Assembly: GCF_954871325.1 (NCBI RefSeq)
Contig: NC_088779.1
Coordinates: 21,702,846 to 21,766,845 of the forward strand
Source of the DNA: Gordionus sp. m RMFG-2023
Lineage: Eukaryota; Nematomorpha; Gordioida; Chordodea; Parachordodidae
Length of the DNA stretch: 64,000 nt
Direction: 5' to 3'
Every line of letters begins with the position of its first letter. The first letter of the stretch is position 1. This document shows, piece by piece, positions 1 through 12,778 of this stretch. The position numbers were made by a program, and so were the translations under genes. The notes under the pieces were generated by a model. That model ran no database searches. It had not been told where the DNA came from and saw only the letters and a program-made list of their open reading frames with translations.

Positions 1-436
1 ATATCTAATAAAAGATGAAATATAGCAAAAATCTGGGAATTTTATACTAGTTGTTGATAACAAAAAAGGGCTATTTGCAATAAATGTAAAAAAAATATCT
101 CTTCCCAATTTTAGAACCTCGGGGTTATGGACGCATCTTAAATCCATCCACCCAAGCCCAACATTATATAGGAAATGTGAACAAATAAATAGGCAGTAAA
201 AAAATTAACACAATAAAATCATTTTTAGTTAATAATATAAATAATAAAGCTAATTTAAAACATTTAATTCTTTTTTATTCAAAATAACAGCCTTTTCAAT
301 GGTTGAGAATATCACTTTTAAAAATTTAATAGCATATTCTAACCCCTCACTAAAATTACTTTCTAGAAAAAGATTAAAAATAGAAATTATGAAACATTAA
401 CATAGTTCTTTTATCAATTTAAAATCTGTAAGTTCT

Positions 437-1516
437 AACATTACATCTAAATTTTCCTTAACAATGGACATTTGGTCCTCTCCAAATAAAATACCTTTAT
501 GGGCATAATAACAATTCATTATATTGATAATGAATTTAAATTAAATAATCATTTATTAGATTTTATTCCTTTTAAATCAGCACATAATTATATTAATATT
601 TATAATTCTGTATTAAAAGTAAAATTTGAAATTGATTTTTTTGTATTACATTAGACAATGCAAGTAATAATTTAGCATTTCTAAAAATCCTGTTTTTATG
701 GTAATGCTTCATGATTTTTTTTCCCATGTTTATTTAAAACTAGAAATTAAAGGTTTTATATATAATCATTATTTATTTCTATTCTTTTAATTAGTTATTT
801 GAATTTAAACCAATACAATATAAACCAATAGCAATACAAGAAATAGAAAATAATGTTTAAACCAATATCAATATTTTAGACCCAATACCAATACAATATT
901 TTGTTTATATTGGGATTTTAATATTGGCTCCCATCTAATAGTATATATGCTTAATTTACTTGTGCTTGATGTATTTGAAAATGATTGTAAACAGATTTTA
1001 CAAATCTTATGACCAGTCTCTTTTTTTAAATAATTGTATAATTCTTTAACATCTTTTAAAGAATTTGATGGATTTTTTTGATTTTCATCAATAGTCATTC
1101 TTTCACCCCTTGAAGAGTGTGGCATTTCAATATTACTAGTAGTATCAACTTCTATGATTTCAATATCCATTTCTAAAAATAAAATATAATACTACCTACC
1201 CTACTAAATTAAAATACTTGAAGGCGATTGAATTTAATTGAATGAAACGGAAGAATATAAAAATAAACTATGAATATTGAATTTAATGAAACGGAAGAAT
1301 ATAAAAAGTAAACGATGAATTAGATATTATAAAGTGTTAGGCATTAAATAATCATATTTTATATGTTCATGTACATACACATTAACTATAAAGCAATTTA
1401 TAGTAAACTTTTATATTCTTTAATCGGTCTTCGGTCGGACCGTGGGACCGTGTTGTTAGACGGGACCGTCCCATAGGACCGAAAAGTCTGATAAGACCGG
1501 ACCGTTGCAAACACTA
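437..1516. mobile_element. hAT transposon relics (DDE fragment on +, BED-finger fragment on -)
   Basis: On the + strand at about 450-690, conceptual translation gives the hAT transposase stretches LTMDIWSSPNKIPLWA, LLDFIPFKSAH and ITLDNASNNLAF, the last being the DNASNN core of the family. They lie in different frames with stops between, so the gene is dead. On the - strand at 868-1170 an open frame encodes CKICLQSF followed by a Ser/Thr-rich stretch, resembling the N-terminal BED zinc finger of hAT transposases. The two pieces point in opposite directions, so they are either two insertions or a rearranged one. At 1425-1516 there is a GC-rich GGACCG-repeat segment ending in TTGCAAACACTA, which reads as the right end of a hAT-type element (inverted: TAGTGTTTGCAA). 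No matching left end or target duplication was found. The family assignment of the DDE part is firm; the BED part is probable. Confidence 0.65.
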
Positions 1517-2129
1517 TCTTTTTTTTAAAAATATAATTGTAGAATTTTTAGATTAGGAATTCTTTATTTCCAAACAATGGATATTAATTTTTGGAATTTC
1601 GATTAAGTTCATGTTAACAAAATTTCCGTTAAATAGAGTTTAAAATTCCTGAACCCGAATTAAATCCTAATTTGGCAATCTAGCAGATATTTTTCTTTTA
1701 ATATTGTACAAAAGTTAAAAATAAAATGTTAAGATCTAAACATGCTCATTAGAGAAATACGATGGTCAAAAATTTTATACGAGTAACCATATTTATTTTT
1801 TACCCCCGCTCTCAAGTCAAACTTATATACACCATATTTAGGTAGAACTAGACTTATTTGATACCAATCCATATCAATATTTGGTGCCTATAATAATCCT
1901 AACCTACGTAGTAATTGCCATAGAGAGGTGGCGCTTGGTTTGCTAATTATTCAATAGTTCTAATTAGCTATCGATTAATGCCTCTAATAATCATATATTT
2001 ATATACCTTAATAAGGTCAAGAAAAAACAACTTAAAATATATTGGTTGTGCTTGTGGTTTGTGCTCATCGCTAGTTTGGTTAGTAGATTTTTAGACTTAA
2101 ACCACGGATCTGGGTTAAATTAACCAATA

Positions 2130-2348
2130 ACACTTATATAAGCAATTGAGTTTCATAAAATTTAATAAACTATTTATTGAGTTTACCACTCAAGTTCATA
2201 ACTCGAGTCGCGACTTTAGTTCATGACTCAAGTTCATAACTCGAGTCGTAAAAATGAGTCGATCTCGAGTTTTGAGTCAATTTTTTTGACTAAAAACTCA
2301 ACGTGAGTCATAGTTAAGCCGACTCGGCTGAGTCGTTTAACAACACTA
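2130..2348. mobile_element. Truncated hAT-like element end, related to the 45.5-50 kb palindrome
   Basis: A segment rich in repeats of the type ACTCGAGTCG ends in GCCGACTCGGCTGAGTCG and then AACAACACTA. This closely resembles the right end of the palindromic element at 45478-50054, which carries GCCGACTCGGCTAAGCCG before AACAACACTA. No left end was seen, so this looks like a 5'-truncated relative. Inference from end similarity only. Confidence 0.4.
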
Positions 2349-2676
2349 CTTCAGGATGAAAGTTTTATTATAGGGCTTAATCTACTGTTCATAACTCTGC
2401 TATTTATAATAATTGTATTTTAGTCTACACTCAAACCACAAAATGGAGCCTATAGCCAGCTCCATATATGTATACTTTAAAATGCCCTTTAATGATTGGC
2501 GTCAGTATAGACTAGGCTAGGCATATTGATGAGTTATATTTTTATACATTATTGCTTACAAAAAGTAGAACAGCTTTGGGTATTTAGTCGCCTGATTTGC
2601 CAAATTTAAGTTTTTACGAGAAGAAATAACTACGAATAGTAAATTTTCTAATAAAATTATTAATTATATCATTCAG

Positions 2677-4025
2677 GTCATTATCCATTTTGATAAAATA
2701 TTTTGGGACCCTTCTTGTCAGATGTTCGGATACGCGGGTTGTTCTACTCCCGAGAGTCGAGGAGAATTTTTCTTATTTTGGTGCGTCAATAAAGTTTGCC
2801 CAAAAATTGAATCATTTTAAAAAAAAAATAATTTATCTAATTTTTATAAAAATTGATCATTTTTTAGCAGGAAAAACGTTATATTATACATATTTATTGC
2901 CCGAAAATGGGTAAACATTGCTATTTATATTAATTTATTATGCCGATGACTTTATAGACCTCTCCCATCTTAACAGCTATCATATCTGGTTACGCTGCTA
3001 GGTTATTGGAAAAATTGAACGATGACTTATTGGTGGATAGATGTTTGACGATCTTAAAAAGAATTTTTGGAAATGATAATGTTCCTTTCGTAAGTAGCAT
3101 AAAATATATTATTATATTTTAAATAAAATTTTTCTATTAGGCTTTAATCTATATTTTTATCTTTACGAGCTTAATTGACCTTAAATTTAATTTCGACTAA
3201 ATACAACATTTTATTGCTTTTGAAATTTTTAAGACAATTGAATTTTAAAATATTATATATAGAACTGGGAGAATTTTTTAATTTCAAAGACAAACACACC
3301 AAATTTGGAGTTTATACACTGAATTCTCATAAACTAAACTCATTTTTTGAATATTCAAATACCAAACCAAATCATTTGTGATTTTGTGTTTTTATACGAT
3401 AATTTTTATTTAAAGTCCTTTGTAGATAAATATCATTTTAATAAAAGTGTGAGTTCAAATAATGTTTTTAGACTATTGCTACAATCACTATTCTATACAA
3501 TTATCTATAATTAATTTATAATTGATTAGGCTCTTCAATTAATTATTAAAAAGTTTTACATTCTTAGCGATTATATTGAGCCATTTTATGAAATGCATAA
3601 TAATATTAAATATATGTAAGCCAAAAGAGAGCATCGTTACGAGATGGGGAGCCGATATTTGGTCGAAAGGTTGCACTTCCTACCTACCTCCAGGAGTTTC
3701 CTGTTAGTTATACTCCTACATTTTATTATATTTTTTCAAAATTATGCTTAATGCAATTTACATTTAAAAATCGTTCGAACATAATTATTTTTTATATGCT
3801 GATATAGCCAAAGAATACGATGTTATGTCTCTCCCAACCAGGGCTAAATACACTGGTGATGATAATTCTCAAAATTCAGGGAACCTCACAAAAAATTCAG
3901 ATTACAAAATATTTTTTGCAGGCGAACACACCTCGTCTATAAATCCAGGTACTGTCTTGGGAGCTTGTATTAGTGGAATGAGAGAAGCAGTTAGAATTTC
4001 TCAAATGTACAATCCTATCAAATAG
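2677..4025 (+). CDS. KDM1A: KDM1A (LSD1) lysine demethylase, C-terminal exons only (partial)
   Basis: Four + strand exons join in frame into the last 182 residues of a flavin-dependent histone lysine demethylase: 2677-2793, 2958-3089, 3621-3702 and 3808-4025 (stop TAG 4023-4025). Introns are 164, 531 and 105 nt with GT-AG ends. Seen: FDKIFWDPS and RGEFFLFW, matching FDRVFWDPS and RGELFLFW of vertebrate LSD1; then VDRCLTILKRIFG; PKESIVTRWGAD (LSD1 PKETVVSRWRAD); and the FAD-binding FFAGEHTSSINPGTVLGA. In LSD1 this part forms the rest of the amine oxidase lobe after the catalytic lysine and closes the FAD pocket; the enzyme removes methyl groups from histone H3 in CoREST-type complexes. The exon carrying the LGFG..NK lysine motif, the tower domain and SWIRM were not found between 1 and 2676, so they lie upstream of the window or behind a long intron. 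The first exon ends at a weak donor (GTTTGC). It is convergent with gene A, with about 1.5 kb between the stops. Assignment to LSD1 rather than a generic polyamine oxidase rests on the whole-length match. Confidence 0.85.
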
Positions 4026-4900
4026 GGCATTTATTTCATTGAATTATTTACATATAGTACTATTTTATTAATTGTATATTGTTATTTGATATTTATTTAA
4101 ATTTATTAATATTTGATAAAGTATGAAAAAATATTTATTACATAAAAATATGATTTTAAATGATTAAAAAATTCATTAATAATGTGTTATGTAGCTCAAT
4201 CGTATGCTTTGATTTTATAATTTGCCTAACTTTAAAAATAATAGATATGGTAATTTTCATAAGAAAGGGGAAGGAATGGGGAGGGTTAACTTCTCTCTGC
4301 CTGATTCCACCGGTTGGTCGCTTCTCTAAGACGTGGGTCAGGACCGAACCTTATCGAAAATTGTTTCTTTGGACCAGACTTGCACTTAAATTCTTTTGTT
4401 TAATGCTTTTATAAATATATTTTTTCAAGAAGAATACCAATTTTTTATATTTCTTTCCTCCTGCGTTTATAATTTATCCGCCCAGTTAAACATTATACTC
4501 TCAGATTTTGATCGGACTTATGCTGCATTTATAGTAAGCACGATTTGCTCAAGTGATGCGAAATTAATCGCTGCATAATTTAAAGCAAGCCAATAATAGG
4601 TATAATATACAAATATTTGCCGAATGATGAAATTTCCACAGCTGTTTACTACATTTCATAAAGTATTTGTGACGAATCAGCTGTAAACTCAGATCTTAAA
4701 ATGTGATTTCCTAAGCTTCCTAATGTCATATGCGTGTTCCTTATAATTATTACTACTAAATTTTAAATCAATACATAAAATATTAATAATAAAAGTTATT
4801 TGCAAAACTTCCTATAATCAAATCTACAATATAAATTATAATTCCTTCAAGAATATTTTGCCATTTTTATAAAATACAAATATGGATACAGGGATTCAAT
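4026..4900. other. Intergenic, no gene seen
   Basis: A+T-rich DNA downstream of KDM1A. The open frames at 4160-4578 have no family resemblance and low-complexity composition. The KDM1A 3' UTR presumably lies at the start, but no clear AATAAA was seen close to the stop. Confidence 0.5.
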
Positions 4901-4904
4901 CCAA

Positions 4905-5355
4905 AACAAATATCAATTCAAGTTTAGGTTCAGATAAAAATAAAGGTTCGGTTCGTTAAATATAATAATATTGGCTTTTTCACATAGGCTTATAAAATTG
5001 ATGAAGAAAAGTATATTTTTTAAAATTTTGTCAGTATTCTCATAAAAATAATATTGATCTGTATGCAATTAAAATATTTTCAAGATTCTCTTCTGTCAAA
5101 TTATATCTATAAAGGATAAGAATAAACTTTATGACTAAGAATACTTTTATATGCTAACTTGGGTGGTTGGTATCGTCAAATATCAATATTCGAAAAATAT
5201 CTAAAAATAATTACTGATTTATCAGTCAAAACCGGTTAGTAATAATCTTCAAAAGGGTTATAATATCAAGAGGTTCAAACCGGTTCACATGCATTTTAGA
5301 GGTTTGGGTGGCAAATTTTTTAATGCTCAGGTTCGGTTTGAACCACTTTGGATAT
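4905..5355. repeat. Dispersed repeat family, copy 1
   Basis: About 450 bp resembling 39740-40188 in the same orientation. Shared blocks include ATTTTCAAGATTCTCTTCTG (here) against ATTTTCGAGATTCTATTCTG, and TTAGAGGTTTGGGTGGCAAA against TTAGAGGTTTGGTTGACAAT. Both copies have subterminal GGTTCGGTTC/AACCGGTT motifs like those of hAT-type short elements elsewhere in the window. Ends are not sharp and no target duplication was found. Probably an old non-autonomous transposon. Confidence 0.5.
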
Positions 5356-5419
5356 AATTCAATATTAAAAACTAAATATCTTAATATGATAATTTTTATT
5401 TATTATGTTATATTTCCGG

Positions 5420-5425
5420 TTTATT
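5420..5425 (-). promoter_or_regulatory. Candidate poly(A) signal of gene A
   Basis: AATAAA on the minus strand, 74 nt beyond the gene A stop codon. Position and hexamer fit a polyadenylation signal, but such hexamers are common in A+T-rich DNA. Confidence 0.35.
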
Positions 5426-5498
5426 TTATTTAGATTTCTGGATTCCCAACTTAACAAATTTGTGGCTTAATTTTAAGATGAATATATTATTTTGATGT

Positions 5499-8400
5499 TT
5501 AATTAATGTCATTTAAATTAGCTAGATCTATGTTCTCTAAAGTACATTCTCGAGGATAATGTTTATATAAATAATTTAGTACGGCCCTTGCTGCGTTTAC
5601 ACCGCTGTAATATGCTCCAGACACAGTACCGGTATTTTCAAAATGAGCATGCTCTCCAGCAATAAATAGTGGTCCTTTCAATTGAGAAAATGATTCCCAG
5701 TCGTTGGGTGTTGATCCTAAATAATATTGAAAAAATATTCTCTCTTTTATCTTTTACTATAAAAATAGGTTAAAAATAAATTTCACTGAATTCTATTGAC
5801 CTTGGGTCTAAGGGTTTATAAAATTTCTCAAATCTCTTGAATTATTAAATTAAAACATGCTAACTTAAATAGACCATATCTGATAAAAAAAATGCCACTA
5901 TAGAATCTATTCTAGAAATGTATAAGAGAAGAGCACAAATCAGAACATCAAATTTTAAGAAGTCCATACATAACAGATTTTAATAAATGTGCAACTAATT
6001 TTATTTTTGCCAGTTGATATTTTTATTCGATTTAAACTAAAATTATAGTATAATAATCAAATTTAATCTTGGGTTTTCATTCATGGGGATGGATTGATTA
6101 TTATAAGTAATTGATAGAGACTATTTTTCAAACATTATTCATAATTAATTTTTTCCAGTTTTTAAAAGTGTATCATTTATTATGAGAGAATCATTTAAGA
6201 AATTATAGTAAATTTTGATTATTATTTTTTATTACATAATTTCTGAAGCTGAAAAATCATATATCTCTGTAAAATAATTAAAGTTACCAATAGATGGGTA
6301 CGTCCAAGTGCCTCTTGCAAATTTATCGTTATGCCATTTACTTCTAATCATATTAACAATTTTAACATTATTCAGTTTATTCCCAAACATTGCCCTTAAT
6401 TTACCAAATGCTTTTTGATGTTATTAATTTTAAAAAAAATTTAGATATAATTGAATCATAATCAGCGTCTACCTGACAGGATTTTCTCTGGATGCAAACC
6501 CCTTCAAAAACCCCAATTATCGACAATTTATGAATATAAAGGAGTTATTTTTTAGATAAAAAATTCAATTAAAACCCCCATCATTTACAATGAATTCATT
6601 ATTATATCATTATGAGCTTGCTGAAAATGTCTAAACCTTTTAAATTACATTTGAAAGGTTAGCAGAAAGTTTAATTTGGAAAATAATGTCTATGATTGTT
6701 TGCAATATATAGATTTTGTTGATGAATTGTATTACAATATGTCTATAATAAAAGTTTTAATTTTTACAGCAATAAATTTTGTCCTATTCGATCTCAAAAT
6801 TTAATAGATAACTCACCAAAAAATTATCCTACCCCCATTAAAGCCACCTACCCCCCTCAAAAAATAGGAAGTAAATTGTTCCTACCTACCCCCCCCCCCC
6901 CTCCACCCCCCTTTCCGTTTATGTAGACGCTGATCATAATAAAATATTTTAAAAAACTGAATGTGACTTTCTTATGAACCAAAAATAAATTTTGTTTTTG
7001 ATTATCATTGGTTAAGTTTATCCTTACTAACCAGGTTCGGGTAAATTTTTAAGAAAGAATTTTCGGTTCTATCTCATAATAATTTTAGCCAGGTTCAGCA
7101 CAAAGAACATTTTTCAATTCGAAATTACCAGTATTTTTACAAATATTTTTATATCACCTATAAATTCATTATTTATAAGGAAACGTGATTTTCTACTGAA
7201 TAAATTTGTCTTTTTACTGGTAAAAAAATACCGAACAATTGTGTATTTTATACTTTATTTCTGTTATTTGTACTGAATAAATATTAATTTGATACTGATA
7301 AAGATGATCAAAAAATACTGAGAATTTGTAAAAATTATTGGAGGTTTAATTATTCGCCAAATAAAATTCATAGTACCGATATTTTTAACAGTTGTGTCAG
7401 ACAGTTTTTCTGTAAATTTGGCAGCTTTTCCCATAGCGTAACCTATTAAAACTTTTTGACCAGTATATAAATATCCATTTATCCAACTATGATACAATGA
7501 TGCATCTAATTCGTCACAATAATTGGCATCAGATATATGCATATCTTGTTTATCTATAATACATATCAAACAATAATTTAATGAATATGTCAATATAAAA
7601 AAATACTACTTAAAAGTTCCTCAATGATTACGTTGGAATCATTAATTAATTTGACTTCTCCTTGGATATTTTTTTCCCTACATATCATAGATACTCTATG
7701 ACTCCGATTAGATACAACGAATTTTTCTCTAACTTTAAAATCGATATCTTTACATATATCTTTGCTCGGCAATAGTCCAAATGCATGATAAGATCTGGGC
7801 CAAAATATTTCATCAAATTTGAGATGTATTTTGTTCATGACACCAAATCCTTACATTTAAAAAAAAATAATTGATTGATAAATATTAATTGAATTAATTA
7901 TTATAAATGTGTAAACTAACATCAAAATTCAATATTTTTATCGTTATAAAGTCTTACTTTTTTCCCAAATAAAGCAAACTATTTATCAATGTTCCTTTTT
8001 GCTAAAATTATTTTTTTATATAAGTGTAGACGTAAATATTTACCAAAATTATCTTTTTACAGCTTTAATCAGATGGAATTTTTAACCGTTTTTTACCCAG
8101 AGCAACTTTTTTCCAAGGTGATATATGTTTAAACAAATCGTTATTGCATGGCTTCGGTTAAACTTCTCCGATAAATTATATTTTATAGCTATAACTTTAA
8201 GGAACATTACACAAAATTTTAAATTATGACCCTTAATATATTTTGTTTAAAGCAAAATAAAGTAGAGGGCAGGGCTCCGAACCGTTAAGTATAGCGGTTT
8301 TTATAAAGTTTTGTTCCATTTCATATTTTTTGAAGAAATTCATATCGGTTCGGTTTAGAATTTATAAGGTTCTTTTTGATTCGTTCCAGTTTTTATAAAT

Positions 8401-11400
8401 TTGATTTTTTAAAAAAAAATTAATCATAAACCATATCTATATTAATCTTAGAGAAAAATCTTTTTATTTTATATTTTTATAATTCCTTATTTAATTTAAC
8501 CATGAAGATTATTTCTTATCTAATTAACTAGTAATTTTTCTAATCTCTATTAAATTGAGTATGTAAAGTAGATTTGGTTGGTATTTATTGATTTGAAGAT
8601 AATTACGATTTAATTGTAAAAAATTTTAATTTGAAAAAATAAAATTAAAATTTCAAATTTAGAATAATAATCTAAAATTAATTATTCCTAATAACCGTTT
8701 TGAACCGGTTAATATTTCTAACAATTTGGTTCGCTCTTGGTAAGGTTACGGTTCTTAGATTCGTTCCGGTTTCGCGGTACAGCTTAAGTCCTGCTAGAGG
8801 TTGATTTTTACAATTTTCAGGAAAAACGGTTATTTGGAAAATTTGTCAAAGCAGGAAAATATTTCAAAAGATAAACATAAGTAGGAAATATAATAAAAAT
8901 ACATCTATATAACTAAATTTAAGGTATTTATGCTCAAGAGTTAAAAAATTAATCGCTTTAAACATTGTTACCCCATCAATCGCTTTACCGTTTCCCCTAT
9001 ATAAATAATTATAGCAAATTAAAATAATTAATGTAGATAATTTTTTATGTTGCTTGAAAACCCATTTTAATATTATCTCTGTTTGAGTTTAAATTTTTCT
9101 TTCTTCTTAAGCGGGGTTCGGGTTTTTACATTTCCAATTTATTTTCAAAAAGTGCAATTATGCAAACCGAAGAATATAATAAAGGTTGAGTTCGGGTTCA
9201 GAAATTTTTAAATTTATTTTAAAGATTCAATTTAAGGTTCTGAAATAAATGAGTTTTCTTCAGAGAATATTAGAGATTTTTGTTTGATAAATGTGTATAG
9301 ATATATACCTAATTTGTTTATTGATGTTCTAACGTTTTTCGAGAGAAGATTCTCATCGAAGCGAATTGTGTTGGCCTTTAAAACGCCTAAGGGAACTGCA
9401 AGAATTACAGCTCTTGCTTTAAATATTTCGCCCTTTTTCGTTTTGACTTCAAGACATCCACCGGTCTCATTTATTGGGTCCTTATCAAACATTATCGATA
9501 TAACTTCTTTGTCTAAAAGAATTTTCAAAGGCTGCTCTTGTTCATTACTACCATTAACTAAACTAATTTATTAGTAATTAATAAATAAATTATACAATAA
9601 ATATCCTCTAAGGTATAATAAAATTAAATGAAATAATCAGATCTCTTAAAAGGCAATGCAAAGATTCTTATAATAATTCATATCGAATTGAATGTGAAAA
9701 CAAATTTGAATACGATTGGTTCAAATTGGAATTCAATGCTTTTTTTTGTAATTTTAATAGCTGTTCCTTTACATAATATCCTTCCATACTTAAGCAAATC
9801 AAGTTTTTTTAAAATAAATATTTCTCACTATTTTTGAATATTATCACAAATGTATTTTTCACAGTGCAGAGAGTTCAAACGGGGAAAAAAACTAATTCCG
9901 CTCTCTCCTTTATTGATCTATAGCTAACCAATTAAATTATTTAAAATGGCCGGATAGGAGGAAGGTTATATCATTCATAATCAATAGCCTGGCGGGAGAA
10001 ATGATTTTCTAAAACCAAGGGAGGGTGGGTATATTGAAAATTCTTAAAACATTGGGATGGCGAGTCTTGTGGACCCTCTCCCAATGCAGAATTTCAATAT
10101 ATAGGGTTATATATTTTAAAAATTGGTAAAAATTTGAGAGGAGATACATGGATTGATCCTATTAATGTTTCATTAAATGCTATTTACAATTACTATTTAG
10201 AATTCTAAATATTAATATGGATGATAATGGCATAGCTAGCAAGGGGAAAAAGAATAGCTGAGAAGAGATGTATTCTAAAATTTAAAAATATTTTGTTTTT
10301 TATATTAATAAAAATTTCGGATAAGCATTTGAAAATTATATGGCCATGATTATTATTTTATAATTTTGAATGAAATTAGTATAAAAACACATTTGTTTTA
10401 AAAAATCGTTAAATTTAATTAAACATTTCAATGATTAAATTATAAGTATATAATTTTTACGGTTTTAATATGGTTGCATATCCTTGTGGAATGATTCTCG
10501 TGTTTTTGGCTGTGATTTCATTAAACATTTTAGCAGATGTGAGATCGAATTCGGTTCCAATATCAGCCTCAATTAAATGAGAATTTAGAAAAGCGAATGC
10601 TGAGTAGTTAAATAATTCTGAAAATCCCAATAATCGAATAGAATCCTTGAGCGATATATCACCATTAGTGATTTCTGAAGAATTTTGTTTGGAAAGTTTT
10701 AGATCTCTTGACAACCCATATAGATTCAAGTTTTTAAGATATACTGGAAATATGTCAAATATTATCTATAATTCAAATATTAAAAAAATTTTTTTTTAAA
10801 TCTATTAAAAATAATAGCTAAAAATATTATTCATTTTCATGTAATTTTCCTGTTTCATTCATATAATCAGAACTATTAAACTTTTTTGAATATAGCAAGC
10901 TTTTAAAATTTTGTCTTCATTTTTTAGGAAAACAAAATATTTTCATAAATCCAAACTTTAATTAATATCCAAAAATTGGATTAAGAAATTTTAGTTATAC
11001 ATTTATACATTTATATTTGAATATATAAATCTATAAATTTAAAATTATACTATATACACTAATTTTGTTTAAATCACTCACTTGCCGATATATTTTAAAA
11101 ATTTTAGTCCATTCATCATCATGAATATGAGAATTATTCCCATGATAGACTCTGGGATGAAGAATATCACTAAAAACTGTAGGAATCCTATTAGCTAAGG
11201 TTATCCTCATTCCCGTATTTTTTATATCATCATCGCATATCCAGGAGGCCCCCATATCCGCTTCAACTCCTATTTATTATTGAATACATCATTATCTTAT
11301 TTTGATAAAAATACATTAATAACATTAAATGATAATTTTAAAAAAAACAATTTACGAGGAAGAGGAAAAATACAAAAAAACAACAACCAAGTGATCACCT

Positions 11401-12366
11401 CTTTATAATTATAAATATAAAGACTAATAATAATGTGATCTAGGACATACCATCTCTTCTGAGTGATTTACTTTATAAATATAATATAATTATAGTCAAG
11501 GGATGGATAGGAGCCAGCTACAAGTGTAGCTGTAGGTATATGAACGTTTTAAAAAAGCGATGAATGGCCTGACCTTTAGTATTTTTAATAATTTCCTATC
11601 TTTGGAGGAAGTTTTTTCCCCCTCCATACTTTACTATCTTCCTCGGCTCCTATAGTGTGTTTATTTAGTAATGTTTTAATTTTAAATAGTTCTACCATAA
11701 ATTACAGGGTTTCTCATTCAAAAATGGATTAAGTTCTCAAAAGAAGGAAATTCCCGAACAAAAAAGGAGAAGGCTCGAAGGAAAAGGGAAAAGGATCCGA
11801 TCAAAAAAGGAAAATTCTCATTTATAAATAATATTTTTTCACTGATTTTATTTTATATAATATGGTATTAAAAAAATTGTTCATTTATTTAAAAAAAAAA
11901 TCATATCAATCTACTGGATAATTACAATAATTTTCAAAAAGGTTAAAAATAAATTAGTAAAATACCGAAAATATTTTTCTACAAAAAAATAACTGAAGTT
12001 CACAAATCAGTATAAAACTCTTGAACCTATAGCTACTTGTCATGGTTTGCCTGATTAATTAATATTTAGGAGAGCAAGATGGTATATATAAATATATTTA
12101 ATGGGAATATAAAGAAATCAATTACCCGTTGAGCCATTCATGGCCTCATAGTTTGTCCAAATTCTTCCACCGTATCTGTCAGGTCTCCCTTCTAATATCG
12201 TCACATCATGTAAATTCGAGTTTTGTAAAACCCTCGCAGCTTTTATGCCTGCCATACCTGCACCTATTACAATTACAGGACATTTTGGGATTGTTACATG
12301 ATCCATTTCCTGTCCATGTAGCAATAAAAATAATTTTACATAAATAAGGGAAGTAAAAATATTCAT
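5499..12366 (-). CDS. Secreted flavin-containing amine oxidase, polyamine-oxidase-like (gene A)
   Basis: A complete eight-exon gene on the minus strand: 12366-12126, 11269-11082, 10765-10461, 9562-9309, 7849-7610, 7553-7377, 6410-6288 and 5716-5499. The exons total 1746 nt and join without a stop into 581 aa. Residues 1-18 form a signal peptide (hydrophobic core [10 protein letters not shown]). GAGMAG at 35-40 is the FAD dinucleotide-binding loop, followed by a GGRIW motif; DMGASWI is the substrate-domain strand; VPLGVLK precedes FGVMNK, whose Lys336 matches the flavin-contacting lysine of LSD1 and polyamine oxidases; FIAGEH (527-532) and [10 protein letters not shown] close the FAD site. Known role of the family: FAD-dependent oxidation of polyamines or other secondary amines, giving H2O2; secretion is inferred from the signal peptide. 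The region after FWP (about residues 345-420) is poorly conserved and looks lineage-specific. Intron 5 is only 56 nt. The exon 7 acceptor (AAAAAG) lacks a pyrimidine tract. Introns 4 and 6 contain short transposons. Gene B is a paralogue with the same exon plan. Substrate not predictable from sequence. Confidence 0.88.
6463..6932. mobile_element. Short non-autonomous hAT-like element in intron 6 of gene A
   Basis: 470 bp starting CAGCGTCTAC and ending GTAGACGCTG (10-bp perfect inverted ends), flanked on both sides by the perfect 8-bp direct repeat ATCATAAT (6455-6462 and 6933-6940). The 8-bp duplication and CAG...CTG termini are typical of hAT elements. Inside are cytosine runs, including a 13-C tract near 6890. 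No coding capacity. It sits between exons 7 and 6 of gene A. Confidence 0.8.
8270..8793. mobile_element. hAT-type short element in intron 4 of gene A (family with 59555-60177)
   Basis: 524 bp starting CAGGGCTCCGAACCGTTAAG and ending in CTTAAGTCCTG. It is flanked by GTAGAGGG and CTAGAGGT, an 8-bp duplication with 6 matches. The interior matches 59555-60177 in the same orientation (for example TCTAATCTCTATTAAATTGA in both). Decayed ends suggest it is older than the other copy. Non-coding. Confidence 0.75.
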
Positions 12367-12778
12367 TATTCCTTAATTTATCTTAATTTATTTTATGAAT
12401 TAGTTAGCTTATATTGTCCTTGTTATTTTAATTTTAATATAAATTCTGTATTGTAATGTATTGCATAATATAATATTTATTATATTATATAATAATTAAC
12501 CATTATTCATTTATCTTTAAAACGTAAACAAAATATAAAAATAAAAAATGAATATATATGTCGTAATTTTTAAAGGGATCATGACTGTCCGGGATCTTCA
12601 CGGGATTTAAAGGGATCCCTTTAAAATTTCAATTTTTTAAAGGATAAAGAACTATATTGTATTATCACGTTTAAATCGTGATAAAGAGAAATCTTATTTT
12701 AAAGCGTTTTCCACGAGTTTCGTTGCGTTTTTTAATTTTCAATGTTGTTTTTTTGGCCTATAAGATATGTCTAGTATA
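12367..12778. other. Upstream region of gene A, no recognised element
   Basis: About 410 bp between the gene A start codon and the G-rich tandem array. It must hold the gene A 5' UTR and promoter if transcription starts nearby. I see no convincing TATA or initiator motif against the A+T-rich background. Confidence 0.4.

Noticed and set aside
1-2676. Upstream KDM1A exons (catalytic-lysine exon, tower, SWIRM)
   Set aside because: Looked for LGFG..NK and LPLGVLK-type motifs on the + strand and found none; the space is occupied by transposon relics.
9284-9574. 96-codon + strand open frame
   Set aside because: Antisense shadow of gene A exon 4.
12129-12347. 72-codon + strand open frame
   Set aside because: Antisense shadow of gene A exon 1.
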